A stretch of 64,000 nt of DNA from Methylophilaceae bacterium (GCA_028244835.1 JAOKBJ010000001.1:124001-188000); one strand, 5' to 3'; shown: positions 33,265-39,864, numbered from the stretch's first letter. A program made the numbers and translations. The notes: generated by a model not told the origin, from the sequence alone.

Positions 33265-33913
33265 TCTTAAATTACAAAATAAGTACGAATACATAGAATC
33301 ATTAAATTCTGATATTACAATTATTCAAGAGTGTGAAAAATTAAAAAAAGATTATTTTCCCGGGGTTAAGTATTTTTGGACTGGCAAGGATGAAAAAAAA
33401 GGTCTTGGTGTAATTATTAAAAAAGACAGTGCAAAAGTTAGTAGTTTACATAATAAAAATTTAATACATTTTCTACCTATTTGCACAGATGAGATGAATC
33501 TTCTTGGTGTTTGGGCATTCAATCATAGAGCAAAGAAATATGGAGAACATGCAAATGGTAAAACATTAGAAGCACTTAGATATTATTATGATTGGTTGCA
33601 AGAAACACCAAAATCAATTGTTGCAGGTGATTTTAATAATTCAATAATATGGGACAAACCAAATAATAGAGATTTCTATAATATTAACGAAAAACTAGAA
33701 TTAATCGGGTTAAGCAGTTCTTATCACAAATTAACTTCTGAAGATTTTAGTCAAGAGAAACAAGGGACTTTTTACCATACAAAAAATATACAAAAAAAAT
33801 ACCATATAGATTATATTTATACATGTGGCATGGATGTAAAATCAATAAATATAGGTAACTTTGAGGATTGGGTAAAGTACAGTGACCACTGCCCCATAAC
33901 AGTTAATTTATAA
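33239..33913 (+). CDS. endonuclease/exonuclease/phosphatase (EEP) family protein
   Basis: The 224-residue product shows all EEP active-site motifs in order: TWNCNL (Asn7), TIIQECEK (metal-binding Glu31), VAGDFNNS, HIDYIY and a C-terminal SDHCPI. EEP enzymes cleave phosphodiesters in DNA or RNA, or dephosphorylate small molecules. The short length, without extra domains, fits a compact nuclease. It is encoded together with the DUF6994-like gene in one cassette. Its stop TAA is followed directly by a TTG that opens a micro-ORF through core copy 3. Confidence 0.8.
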   Translation: MIITTWNCNLKLQNKYEYIESLNSDITIIQECEKLKKDYFPGVKYFWTGKDEKKGLGVIIKKDSAKVSSLHNKNLIHFLPICTDEMNLLGVWAFNHRAKKYGEHANGKTLEALRYYYDWLQETPKSIVAGDFNNSIIWDKPNNRDFYNINEKLELIGLSSSYHKLTSEDFSQEKQGTFYHTKNIQKKYHIDYIYTCGMDVKSINIGNFEDWVKYSDHCPITVNL

Positions 33914-33944
33914 TTGACGGTAACTAACATGTACTCTCGAAACA

Positions 33945-33964
33945 AATCAGTCACAGTGGAATAG
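33945..33964 (+). repeat. glmS-end core repeat, copy 3
   Basis: AATCAGTCACAGTGGAATAG codes KSVTVE-stop with its preceding base. It is preceded by a right arm with ATG at 33929, making MYSRNKSVTVE, and followed by the left arm of cassette 4. Confidence 0.85.
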
Positions 33965-34461
33965 TTAACTTTGGAAAGGATAGTTCAAACAAAATGACTA
34001 AAGATAAAATTAAAATATATCAAGGTGGATCTACTGGGTTGGTTCAACAAAAGGGAATACATCCTAATAAAAAAAAATTTAAATCATCATATATATTTAA
34101 AGATATTAAAGATGAATTAAAAAATAGTCACAAACTTGATGTTATATTTATACAAGGTGGAATGTTTTTCAACATAATTGAAGAGGATGCTGATTTTATT
34201 GAAAAAGAATTTAAGTGGAACAAACATGATTCTGGAGGTACTCAACCATGGTTCTTATGTTCATGTCGTGCTACAAAAAAAATGGAAGAATTTATAATTA
34301 AAAAGATGGAAGAAAAATCTCTTCGTTATGCAATTTTGAGACAAACAGATTACGGAGAGACAAAAGTCACAAGAACGATTATATCTTCTAATCCTAAAGA
34401 ATTAGAAGGAATGGAATTTTAATGAAGATATTTATAGTAACCATCCTTTCCAAACGAACGA
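33965..34461 (+). mobile_element. cassette 4
   Basis: Its ends carry a perfect 12-bp inverted repeat, TTTGGAAAGGAT at 33970-33981 and ATCCTTTCCAAA at 34443-34454, in a longer imperfect pair. These ends differ from those of the other cassettes, so end sequence is cassette-specific while the core is shared. It carries a single gene. Confidence 0.75.
33994..34422 (+). CDS. stand-alone MutS mismatch-recognition-domain-like protein
   Basis: The 142-residue product contains LDVIFIQGGMFFNIIEEDADFIEKEF, which resembles the MutS domain I stretch where a Phe-x-Glu segment contacts mispaired bases (FRMGDFYELFYEDA in the classic protein). Further on, LRYAILRQTD also fits the end of domain I. The aromatic-Glu pair is not conserved as such (MFFN replaces FYE). 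No other MutS domains exist. Small MutS-I-like proteins are known as accessory genes of some diversity-generating retroelements, but no reverse transcriptase is here. Recognition is moderate. Confidence 0.55.
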   Translation: MTKDKIKIYQGGSTGLVQQKGIHPNKKKFKSSYIFKDIKDELKNSHKLDVIFIQGGMFFNIIEEDADFIEKEFKWNKHDSGGTQPWFLCSCRATKKMEEFIIKKMEEKSLRYAILRQTDYGETKVTRTIISSNPKELEGMEF

Positions 34462-34481
34462 AATCAGTAACAGTGGAATAA
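34462..34481 (+). repeat. glmS-end core repeat, copy 4
   Basis: AATCAGTAACAGTGGAATAA codes KSVTVE-stop. A 19-residue micro-ORF (34422-34481), coupled by TAATG to the MutS-I-like gene, ends in it. Confidence 0.85.
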
Positions 34482-35224
34482 GTGTGAACAATTTTAAAGT
34501 ATGGTTAAAAACTAGCACAAAATTATCAGATAAGTCTATCTCAAACTATGTTTATGCAATGAATGTAAATAATTCAGATCTAGCAGAAAGAAATATGGTG
34601 CTGCTATCCCTAATAGAAATCAAAGAATTAGATGAATTAAAAGATTTAATGAAACAATACTTTTCAATAAAGGAAATTAAACAGAAAGACAAAAAAGGAA
34701 AGGGTATGTACTCAGCAGCATTTAAAAAGTACATATCATTTTATAGATCCAAAACTAGACTTCAAAACATGAAGAATTTGAAAACAGAAAAAGAAGGGAT
34801 AATAATTCTTAGAGATTTAGTTGAAGGTTTCATGGTTCCTACTAAAGAACAAAAAATGTTTTTGTATGATCTATGTAATATTGATTATAAAAAATATTTT
34901 AATAGCATTGATGGAATTATTATTCATACAAATGATTTTGATTCCGTTAAGATAAAAAAAGATTTTTTATTCGTTGAGGTTAAAACTACAAACTCTAAAA
35001 CTGTTAAAAAACTCCCATACAATGTATTTTTTGGGTTTACTAAGAATGAAGAAGATCTATTTAAAAAGATAGAAAATTACCGATTATGTATTGTTCATGT
35101 TGGGATGAAAGAATACAAATTATTAACATTTAATGAATATGAATCGCTCATTCAAACAAAAAGAATACAATATCAGGTAAATTTTAAGAGTAAATAATGA
35201 TAAAGAGCGTGGGAAAACAAAAAA
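34482..35224 (+). mobile_element. cassette 5
   Basis: It lies between core copies 4 and 5 and contains one nuclease gene that begins right after core 4. I could not find a convincing inverted pair at its two ends, so its boundaries are set only by the cores. Confidence 0.45.
34484..35197 (+). CDS. PD-(D/E)XK superfamily nuclease
   Basis: This 237-residue product starts with GTG two bases after core copy 4. A C-terminal nuclease core reads SIDGIIIHTND (Asp143) then FLFVEVKTTNSKTVKKLPYN (Glu165 and Lys167), the D...ExK signature of restriction-like endonucleases; the following beta-strand is RLCIVHV. The N-terminal ~110 residues (KLSDKSISNYVYAMN) are helical and may recognise DNA. No methyltransferase partner is present. 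It is plausibly a solitary restriction or anti-invader nuclease carried as cargo. Confidence 0.65.
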   Translation: MNNFKVWLKTSTKLSDKSISNYVYAMNVNNSDLAERNMVLLSLIEIKELDELKDLMKQYFSIKEIKQKDKKGKGMYSAAFKKYISFYRSKTRLQNMKNLKTEKEGIIILRDLVEGFMVPTKEQKMFLYDLCNIDYKKYFNSIDGIIIHTNDFDSVKIKKDFLFVEVKTTNSKTVKKLPYNVFFGFTKNEEDLFKKIENYRLCIVHVGMKEYKLLTFNEYESLIQTKRIQYQVNFKSK

Positions 35225-35244
35225 AATCAGTCTCATTGGAGAAA
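35225..35244 (+). repeat. glmS-end core repeat, copy 5 (diverged)
   Basis: AATCAGTCTCATTGGAGAAA codes KSVSLEK and has lost the stop at the usual place; a micro-ORF from ATG 35197 (TAATG coupling to the nuclease gene) reads through it to a TGA at 35247. Confidence 0.7.
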
Positions 35245-35896
35245 TGAGGTGACGAATAAGAAAGATATTTGTAGAGATATAAAATACTTTCTAAAGCAAG
35301 ACTTCAAACTACTCCTAATTTTAATATTATCATCATCTTCACTAGCATTTTCTAAAGAATTTAGAATTCCTGAATTAACCGATGTTTCTTGTTGGAGTAA
35401 GGATTTAAGTAACAAGGATATTGAAACATGCAATCAACTTATATTTATGGATGTAGATTTTGATGGTCAAAATGAAATTATAAAAAGAGAATTCAGGAGT
35501 GGTCAGAGAGCGGGAGACCATTTCATTATATATAAACATTCAGGTAAGGAGATGCAAGGTGTGCAGACTAAAGTTATGGATTATCCTCCATTTGATAACA
35601 TAGACTACACTACGACTTTTGATTCATTTAATAAGGAAATACTCATTCATTTATCTGGTGGTGCTTGTGGTTCAGAGGATCGAACTTATAAAAGAATAAG
35701 TTCAAAATGGACTGTAATCAAACGAATAGTTCTTGATCAGGGAGATAAAACTTGTTACAAATCAACTTACGAAATTGATGATAATTTAGAACTTAAATTG
35801 ATTAATAAAATTAAAGTATACTAAAAATTAAAATTATGAAAAAACTACTCCTACTCTTATTCTATAAAGGTGGTACAAACATGTACAAGCAAAACA
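35245..35896 (+). mobile_element. cassette 6
   Basis: It ends in the arm AAACATGTACAAGCAAAAC (35877-35895), which is not paired with its own left side but is the perfect complement of the left arm of cassette 2 (31879-31897). It therefore looks like the right end of a composite unit. Confidence 0.5.
35249..35824 (+). CDS. secreted protein with calcium-type DxDxDG motif
   Basis: The 191-residue product has an N-terminal hydrophobic segment after a basic stretch (KQDFKLLLILILSSSSLAFS), likely a signal peptide. The mature part contains MDVDFDGQNEIIKREF, a D-x-D-x-D-G loop as in EF-hand or FG-GAP repeats, and four Cys residues that could pair. No family recognised. The GTG start overlaps core copy 5's region; a later start is possible. 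It is translated in the same direction as glmS. Confidence 0.5.
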   Translation: MTNKKDICRDIKYFLKQDFKLLLILILSSSSLAFSKEFRIPELTDVSCWSKDLSNKDIETCNQLIFMDVDFDGQNEIIKREFRSGQRAGDHFIIYKHSGKEMQGVQTKVMDYPPFDNIDYTTTFDSFNKEILIHLSGGACGSEDRTYKRISSKWTVIKRIVLDQGDKTCYKSTYEIDDNLELKLINKIKVY

Positions 35897-35916
35897 AATC
35901 AGTCACCGTAGAGTAA
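35836..35916 (+). CDS. micro-ORF ending in the GlmS C-terminal peptide
   Basis: A 26-residue frame reads MKKLLLLLFYKGGTNMYKQN and continues KSVTVE-stop through the right arm and core copy 6. It begins like a signal peptide. Similar micro-ORFs end at copies 1, 3 and 4. It may be a by-product of the glmS-derived core keeping its reading frame rather than a functional gene. Confidence 0.3.
   Translation: MKKLLLLLFYKGGTNMYKQNKSVTVE
35897..35916 (+). repeat. glmS-end core repeat, copy 6
   Basis: AATCAGTCACCGTAGAGTAA codes KSVTVE-stop with several synonymous differences from glmS. It is the outermost copy, and may be the 3' end of the gene's original host context. Confidence 0.85.
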
Positions 35917-35964
35917 TAAATTAAACACTAAGAAACTTTCACAAATATATTAAGTCCATAAATT

Positions 35965-37041
35965 ATGAAAAATATTTTGTTTGTAATTCTATTATCGATC
36001 TCCTTTCTTACATACGGAAATGAATCTAGTTATATATTTGGTTGGACACATTTACAAGACTCTAATTTAAAGACACCAAGAGGTGGAACAACATCTGGCC
36101 CTGCAGTCACTTTAGATACTGAGCCAAGTTTATCTTGGAAACTTCTCCAAGATCCAAATTTATCTAAGTTCGAAAAAGATAGGTTGGCAATCTTAGCAAT
36201 GAAAGGAAAATATAGAGCATATTTCGATTTTATGGAGACTATGGGGTTTGAGGGAAATTATCAACCAAAACAACCTTATCAATCTTGGGCCACTGAATTT
36301 GTTGAAATAGTAGATGAAGAGAAAAATTTTATAAGCTTACAGCACATAATTGTTATGTATTTTAAACAGGAGGATGGCTCAATTTCAGATCCAGTTGTGA
36401 TGAAACATTGGAGACAAGATTGGAAATACGAAGATAGTGTAATTAATACTTATGCTGGTGATGAAACATGGATAAAAAATAAAATACCTTGGGGTGAAAA
36501 AAAAGGTTCATGGTCACAATCCGCCTATCAAGTCGACGATACGCCAAGATATCAAAGTTATGGTAAATGGGTTCATTATGAAAATTATTCTTCATGGACA
36601 AGTAAGGAAACTTGGCGACCACTTCCAAGAAGAGAATTTTCAATAAGAGATGATTATGATGTGCTTATTGGGTACAACATTCAAACGATTACCCCTACAG
36701 GTTGGGTTCATGAACAAAATAATAAAAAAGTAGTATTAAACGAAAATCAAAAAGTACTAGCGAAGGAAATAGGGATTGCAAGATATGAAAGAATAAAAGA
36801 ATTTGACTGGCAGGCAGGAAAAGATTATTGGGATAACAGTAATAATTTCTGGAGGGTAGTTAGAGACGCTTGGAATAAAAAATTAGATGAATCAAAAAAC
36901 TTTAAGCTACAAAATGAAGTAGAGGGTGAAATTTTATATAGCAAACTATTTATGATGGCAGATAAATATGTTCAAGGAGAAGTAGAAGTAATAAAAGAAA
37001 TTCAAGGAGTTATAGAAAAATATTCAAAAAATATGAAATAA
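35965..37041 (+). CDS. DUF6607-family secreted protein
   Basis: This 358-residue product has a signal peptide (MKNILFVILLSISFLTYG). Segments DRLAILAMKGKYRAYFDFMET, EIVDEEKNFISLQHIIVMYF, VVMKHWRQDWKYEDSV and ARYERIKEFDWQAGKDYW match what I remember of the DUF6607 family: secreted proteins of unknown role with a KHWRQDW motif. It lies just outside the last core copy. No inverted repeat or core follows it, so it may be resident chromosome or the remains of an older cassette. Confidence 0.7.
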   Translation: MKNILFVILLSISFLTYGNESSYIFGWTHLQDSNLKTPRGGTTSGPAVTLDTEPSLSWKLLQDPNLSKFEKDRLAILAMKGKYRAYFDFMETMGFEGNYQPKQPYQSWATEFVEIVDEEKNFISLQHIIVMYFKQEDGSISDPVVMKHWRQDWKYEDSVINTYAGDETWIKNKIPWGEKKGSWSQSAYQVDDTPRYQSYGKWVHYENYSSWTSKETWRPLPRREFSIRDDYDVLIGYNIQTITPTGWVHEQNNKKVVLNENQKVLAKEIGIARYERIKEFDWQAGKDYWDNSNNFWRVVRDAWNKKLDESKNFKLQNEVEGEILYSKLFMMADKYVQGEVEVIKEIQGVIEKYSKNMK

Positions 37042-37137
37042 ACAAAACTGGTTCAAATATTTTTATTTCTAGGGAACCTGAGATTATAAACTATAAATAC
37101 AATATATAGTAAATTTTAAAAATTATTTCACAATATG

Positions 37138-37168
37138 TTGTATTTTTATACAAAAAACCCGTTATAAT
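37138..37168 (+). promoter_or_regulatory. candidate promoter of the 78-residue membrane protein gene
   Basis: A perfect TATAAT at 37163-37168 lies 60 bp before the start codon; TTGTAT at 37138-37143 is a possible -35 with a 19-bp spacer. A direct repeat AAGTTTAAA flanks the likely transcription start (about 37175-37199). Confidence 0.55.
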
Positions 37169-37227
37169 TTGTTCAAGTTTAAAGAGATGAAAGTTTAAAC
37201 TTTTTTTTTATAACAGGAGAAATAAGA

Positions 37228-37464
37228 ATGGATATATTAGGAACTATTAGAAAGTGGTCTGCTGGACTTGCAGAAACTGCAATAAGTCTTGCAGCATTAG
37301 CAATTGCACTTCAAATCTTAATGGGATCAGCGAATGTACCATTTCTTGGATCAACCGATGTTATCGGTAATGTATCAGGTATCCTAGATACGCTAGGTAG
37401 CCAAGGACTTATTGGCTTAGTAGCATTATGGGTATTATATTCTATTTGGAAATCACGCAAATAG
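37228..37464 (+). CDS. small two-helix membrane protein
   Basis: This 78-residue protein starts MDILGTIRKWSAGLAETAIS and has two membrane helices (about residues 18-32 and 58-72) joined by a Gly/Ser/Thr loop (STDVIGNVSGILDTLGSQG), ending WKSRK. The gene has a strong ribosome binding site (AGGAGAAAT), its own TATAAT promoter and a terminator, so it is probably well expressed as a single unit. No family recognised; the shape is similar to small pore or holin-like proteins. Confidence 0.6.
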   Translation: MDILGTIRKWSAGLAETAISLAALAIALQILMGSANVPFLGSTDVIGNVSGILDTLGSQGLIGLVALWVLYSIWKSRK

Positions 37465-37489
37465 TCTCATTTAAGTAATTTAGAAACAA

Positions 37490-37515
37490 AAAAAGGCTCC
37501 ATTGGAGCCTTTTTT
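37490..37515. terminator. bidirectional rho-independent terminator
   Basis: AAAAGGCTCC, loop ATT, GGAGCCTTTTTT. It lies between the 78-residue gene and the convergent DUF3147 gene and serves both. Confidence 0.9.
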
Positions 37516-37846
37516 ATTGTAAAAAAAATCGCTGAATAATGAGCGTAACTATAATAATTCCTGCACATGCAGATCCAAGAGCCAGATAATAATTGAAGCC
37601 GTTTTTTAAAAGCCAAGTGAGTAGAAATAAAAAGGGAATACCAGCTAAAAGGATAATAACGGTTTCTTGTGTCAATAAAGATATTTTATTAACATCTCTA
37701 GATTCTTCCCAAATAAAGGTAAAAGATGTAAATAAAACAATAGGAAGACCAAGTAAAATTGCAGCTAATGAAGTACTTTTTTTACTTAATTCTGTAGCTG
37801 CTACAATGATTGCAACAGCAATAATAATTTTTATAAGATAAGACAC
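37514..37846 (-). CDS. DUF3147-like membrane protein
   Basis: The 110-residue product has four membrane helices and the segment ATELSKKSTSLAAILLGLPIV, then SFTFIWEE, which matches the DUF3147 family as I know it. These are small inner-membrane proteins of unknown function. A single gene, convergent with the 78-residue gene. Confidence 0.65.
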   Translation of the reverse strand: MSYLIKIIIAVAIIVAATELSKKSTSLAAILLGLPIVLFTSFTFIWEESRDVNKISLLTQETVIILLAGIPFLFLLTWLLKNGFNYYLALGSACAGIIIVTLIIQRFFLQ

Positions 37847-37963
37847 GTTGGTAGGATAAGCTATATTGATAAAGATTCAAAATATTATCGATATTTAATA
37901 TTAAAGTAGTGTCATATTTACTTGTATATTGTTAATATCTAACTTTATAATCATAATAATTAT

Positions 37964-38452
37964 ATGCGCCCACCAATTTTAACAAAATATCCTGTGGAGG
38001 AACTCGTTTCTAATTTAAAAGACTCAAAAGATTCAGTGGTTTGGGTTGCTCGTTTTATTCCACAAATATTAAATAAACAAAAAATACATGCCAATGCTAT
38101 TTCTTTAGTAAAAAGAATTAGCTTGTTCAAAAAAGAGCCTTTTACAGACGATGATATTCAAAAGTTAAAGAATCATTTAAAGGAAATAGGCAGAGATGAC
38201 TTAGCATGTGTTAGACAAGTAGATAATAAAAAAGAAAATGTCTTATTATTTTGTAAGCATGATGATGCGCCTGAGACGATTGACGGAATAGAGCGCCATA
38301 TTTATAGAATAATTCCAAATGCAAAATTGAGGTTTGGTGTTTCAGATATTAATCGTGATCGTTGTTGCATTGTAAAGAAAAGGACTTGGAAGGTAGAAAA
38401 AAATCGTCCTACTGGAGTTTATTCAATAGCAGACCTTGCATCCCTAGATTAA
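37964..38452 (+). CDS. hypothetical protein
   Basis: A 162-residue soluble product I cannot assign. It starts MRPPILTKYPVEELVSNLKD and has a compact pattern of helices followed by strands (LACVRQVDNKKENVLLFCKHDD, RIIPNAKLRFGVSD). Three Cys lie in the second half, two adjacent (DRCCIVKKR). It ends one base before the convergent rhlE gene. Confidence 0.6.
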   Translation: MRPPILTKYPVEELVSNLKDSKDSVVWVARFIPQILNKQKIHANAISLVKRISLFKKEPFTDDDIQKLKNHLKEIGRDDLACVRQVDNKKENVLLFCKHDDAPETIDGIERHIYRIIPNAKLRFGVSDINRDRCCIVKKRTWKVEKNRPTGVYSIADLASLD

Positions 38453-38453
38453 A

Positions 38454-39749
38454 TTAAGCAACTGCGACCCCAATTGGTTTTTTTTGTATCCTCTTTTTAG
38501 CATTTGTTCTATTTTTAAAAGTTTTCCTAGTTTTATCAAAACCTCTTTTTGCTTTGTTAAAAGGCTTACCCCCGCCTCCCCGTCTTTTTTTCTTTTCTGC
38601 ATGTTCTGAGGCATTTTTTGTTGGCTCCATACCGGGGATAACTTTAGTCTCAATTTTTATACCAGTAAATCGTTCTATCTTTCTTAGATGTTCCCTATCA
38701 GTGGGGGAAACAAAACTTAGAGCAAGTCCTTTTTTATTAGCACGACCTGTTCTACCGATTCTATGAATATAGTCCTCTGCAAACCTTGGCATGTCATAGT
38801 TAAATACGTGTGTAATATCTTTTACATCAATTCCTCTAGATGCAAGATCGGTTGCTACAAGCACTTTGATTTCATTTCTTTTAAAGCGATTAATTGTTTT
38901 AGTTCTTGATCCTTGTGACATATCGCCGTGTAGGGCTGCAGTTTTAAAATCCGAGTGATATAAGTCGTCAGTAAGCTTATCTGCTTGTCTTTTAGTTGCA
39001 GTAAAAATTATTGCTTGATTTAAATTTGTATCCGCAAGAAAATGTTTGAGTAAGTTTTGTTTATGTAGTTGGTTATCAACGTAATATAAAGATTGTTGTA
39101 TATTACTATGTCCTTTTGTATCAGGTTTAATAGATATAGTTAATGGATTCTTTAAAAATTCATTAGCAATTTTAGATACAGAATTATCTAGCGTTGCAGA
39201 AAACATTAACATTTGCTGTTGTTTAGTAGTGGCATTAAAAATCTTTCTAATATCAGGCACAAATCCCATATCTAACATTTTATCGGCTTCATCAAGAACC
39301 ATTATCTTGGTATCTTTAAATTTAATTTTTCCTTGTTTAAACAAGTCTAGAAGTCGTCCTGGAGTTGCAATAAGTATATCTAATGACTTTGAAAGAAGTT
39401 TATTTTGTAATTTATATGACATGCCCCCAACTACTGTTGCAGAATTAATATCGATATGGCGCGCATACTTTCTAACACTATCAGTAATTTGATTTGCAAG
39501 CTCTCTAGTTGGACTAACAATTAATACTCGAGGGCCTCTGACTTTATTTTTATCTTGGAGAAGTAATTCTAAGATTGGAAGAACAAATGCAGCAGTCTTG
39601 CCAGTACCTGTTTGGGCAGAAGCTAATAAATGTTTATTTTGCAGAATCTCAGGTATTGATTTCTTTTGAATCTCAGTTGCTTCTGTATAACCGGCTTCAG
39701 AAATAGCTTTGTTAATTGCAGGTGTGAAATTGAACTTTTGAAAAGACAA
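38454..39749 (-). CDS. rhlE: DEAD-box ATP-dependent RNA helicase
   Basis: The 431-residue product has the full helicase core: FNFTPAINKAISEAGYTEATEIQ (Q motif), ASAQTGTGKTAA (I), SPTRELA (Ia), VLDEADKMLDMGF (II), FSATL (III), TATKRQADKL, VATDLASRGIDV (V) and HRIGRTGRANKKG (VI). A basic Gly/Lys/Arg tail (KKKRRGGGGKPFNKAKRG) follows, as in RhlE. It remodels RNA, for example in ribosome assembly and cold adaptation. Confidence 0.9.
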   Translation of the reverse strand: MSFQKFNFTPAINKAISEAGYTEATEIQKKSIPEILQNKHLLASAQTGTGKTAAFVLPILELLLQDKNKVRGPRVLIVSPTRELANQITDSVRKYARHIDINSATVVGGMSYKLQNKLLSKSLDILIATPGRLLDLFKQGKIKFKDTKIMVLDEADKMLDMGFVPDIRKIFNATTKQQQMLMFSATLDNSVSKIANEFLKNPLTISIKPDTKGHSNIQQSLYYVDNQLHKQNLLKHFLADTNLNQAIIFTATKRQADKLTDDLYHSDFKTAALHGDMSQGSRTKTINRFKRNEIKVLVATDLASRGIDVKDITHVFNYDMPRFAEDYIHRIGRTGRANKKGLALSFVSPTDREHLRKIERFTGIKIETKVIPGMEPTKNASEHAEKKKRRGGGGKPFNKAKRGFDKTRKTFKNRTNAKKRIQKKPIGVAVA

Positions 39750-39864
39750 ATAAATTCCTTATATTGATGTAATCATAAGACTGGCAATATAAAGAATAGA
39801 GGCAATCTTTCGTGAGCGAAGTATATATGTATTTAAAAATAAAGCAATTGCACTAAAATAGTAA

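Larger units (their letters stand above)
32529..33944 (+). mobile_element. cassette 3
   Basis: Left arm begins TTTTGGTCGAACATGAT; right arm ends AACATGTACTCTCGAAAC. With one gap the two arms share TTT and ACATG at the same distance from the core. Cargo: two overlapping genes (DUF6994-like and EEP-family). Confidence 0.55.
31391..35916 (+). mobile_element. glmS-targeted array of cargo cassettes
   Basis: Immediately after the glmS stop codon, six segments of 0.5-1.4 kb follow, each ended by a 20-bp copy of the glmS 3' end. Segments 1-4 have related or perfect terminal inverted repeats abutting the cores. Segment 1 pairs TTTCGCGCGTACATGTTT at 31391 with AAACATGTACGAGCGAAA at 31840 (17 of 18). 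Segment 4 carries a perfect 12-bp pair. A perfect 19-bp pair (31879-31897 and 35877-35895) encloses segments 2-6. All cargo genes are on the same strand as glmS. No transposase or integrase is present, so movement would need a factor from elsewhere. Confidence 0.75.

Noticed and set aside
31391-35916. Tn7-like transposon
   Set aside because: The glmS location suggests Tn7, but no tnsA-E, tniQ or other transposition gene is present. Tn7 inserts downstream of the gene and does not carry glmS codons at each junction.
31391-35916. Integron cassette array
   Set aside because: There is no integron integrase and the junctions lack attC arms; in cassette 4 the pairing is between the two ends of the cassette, not within one junction.
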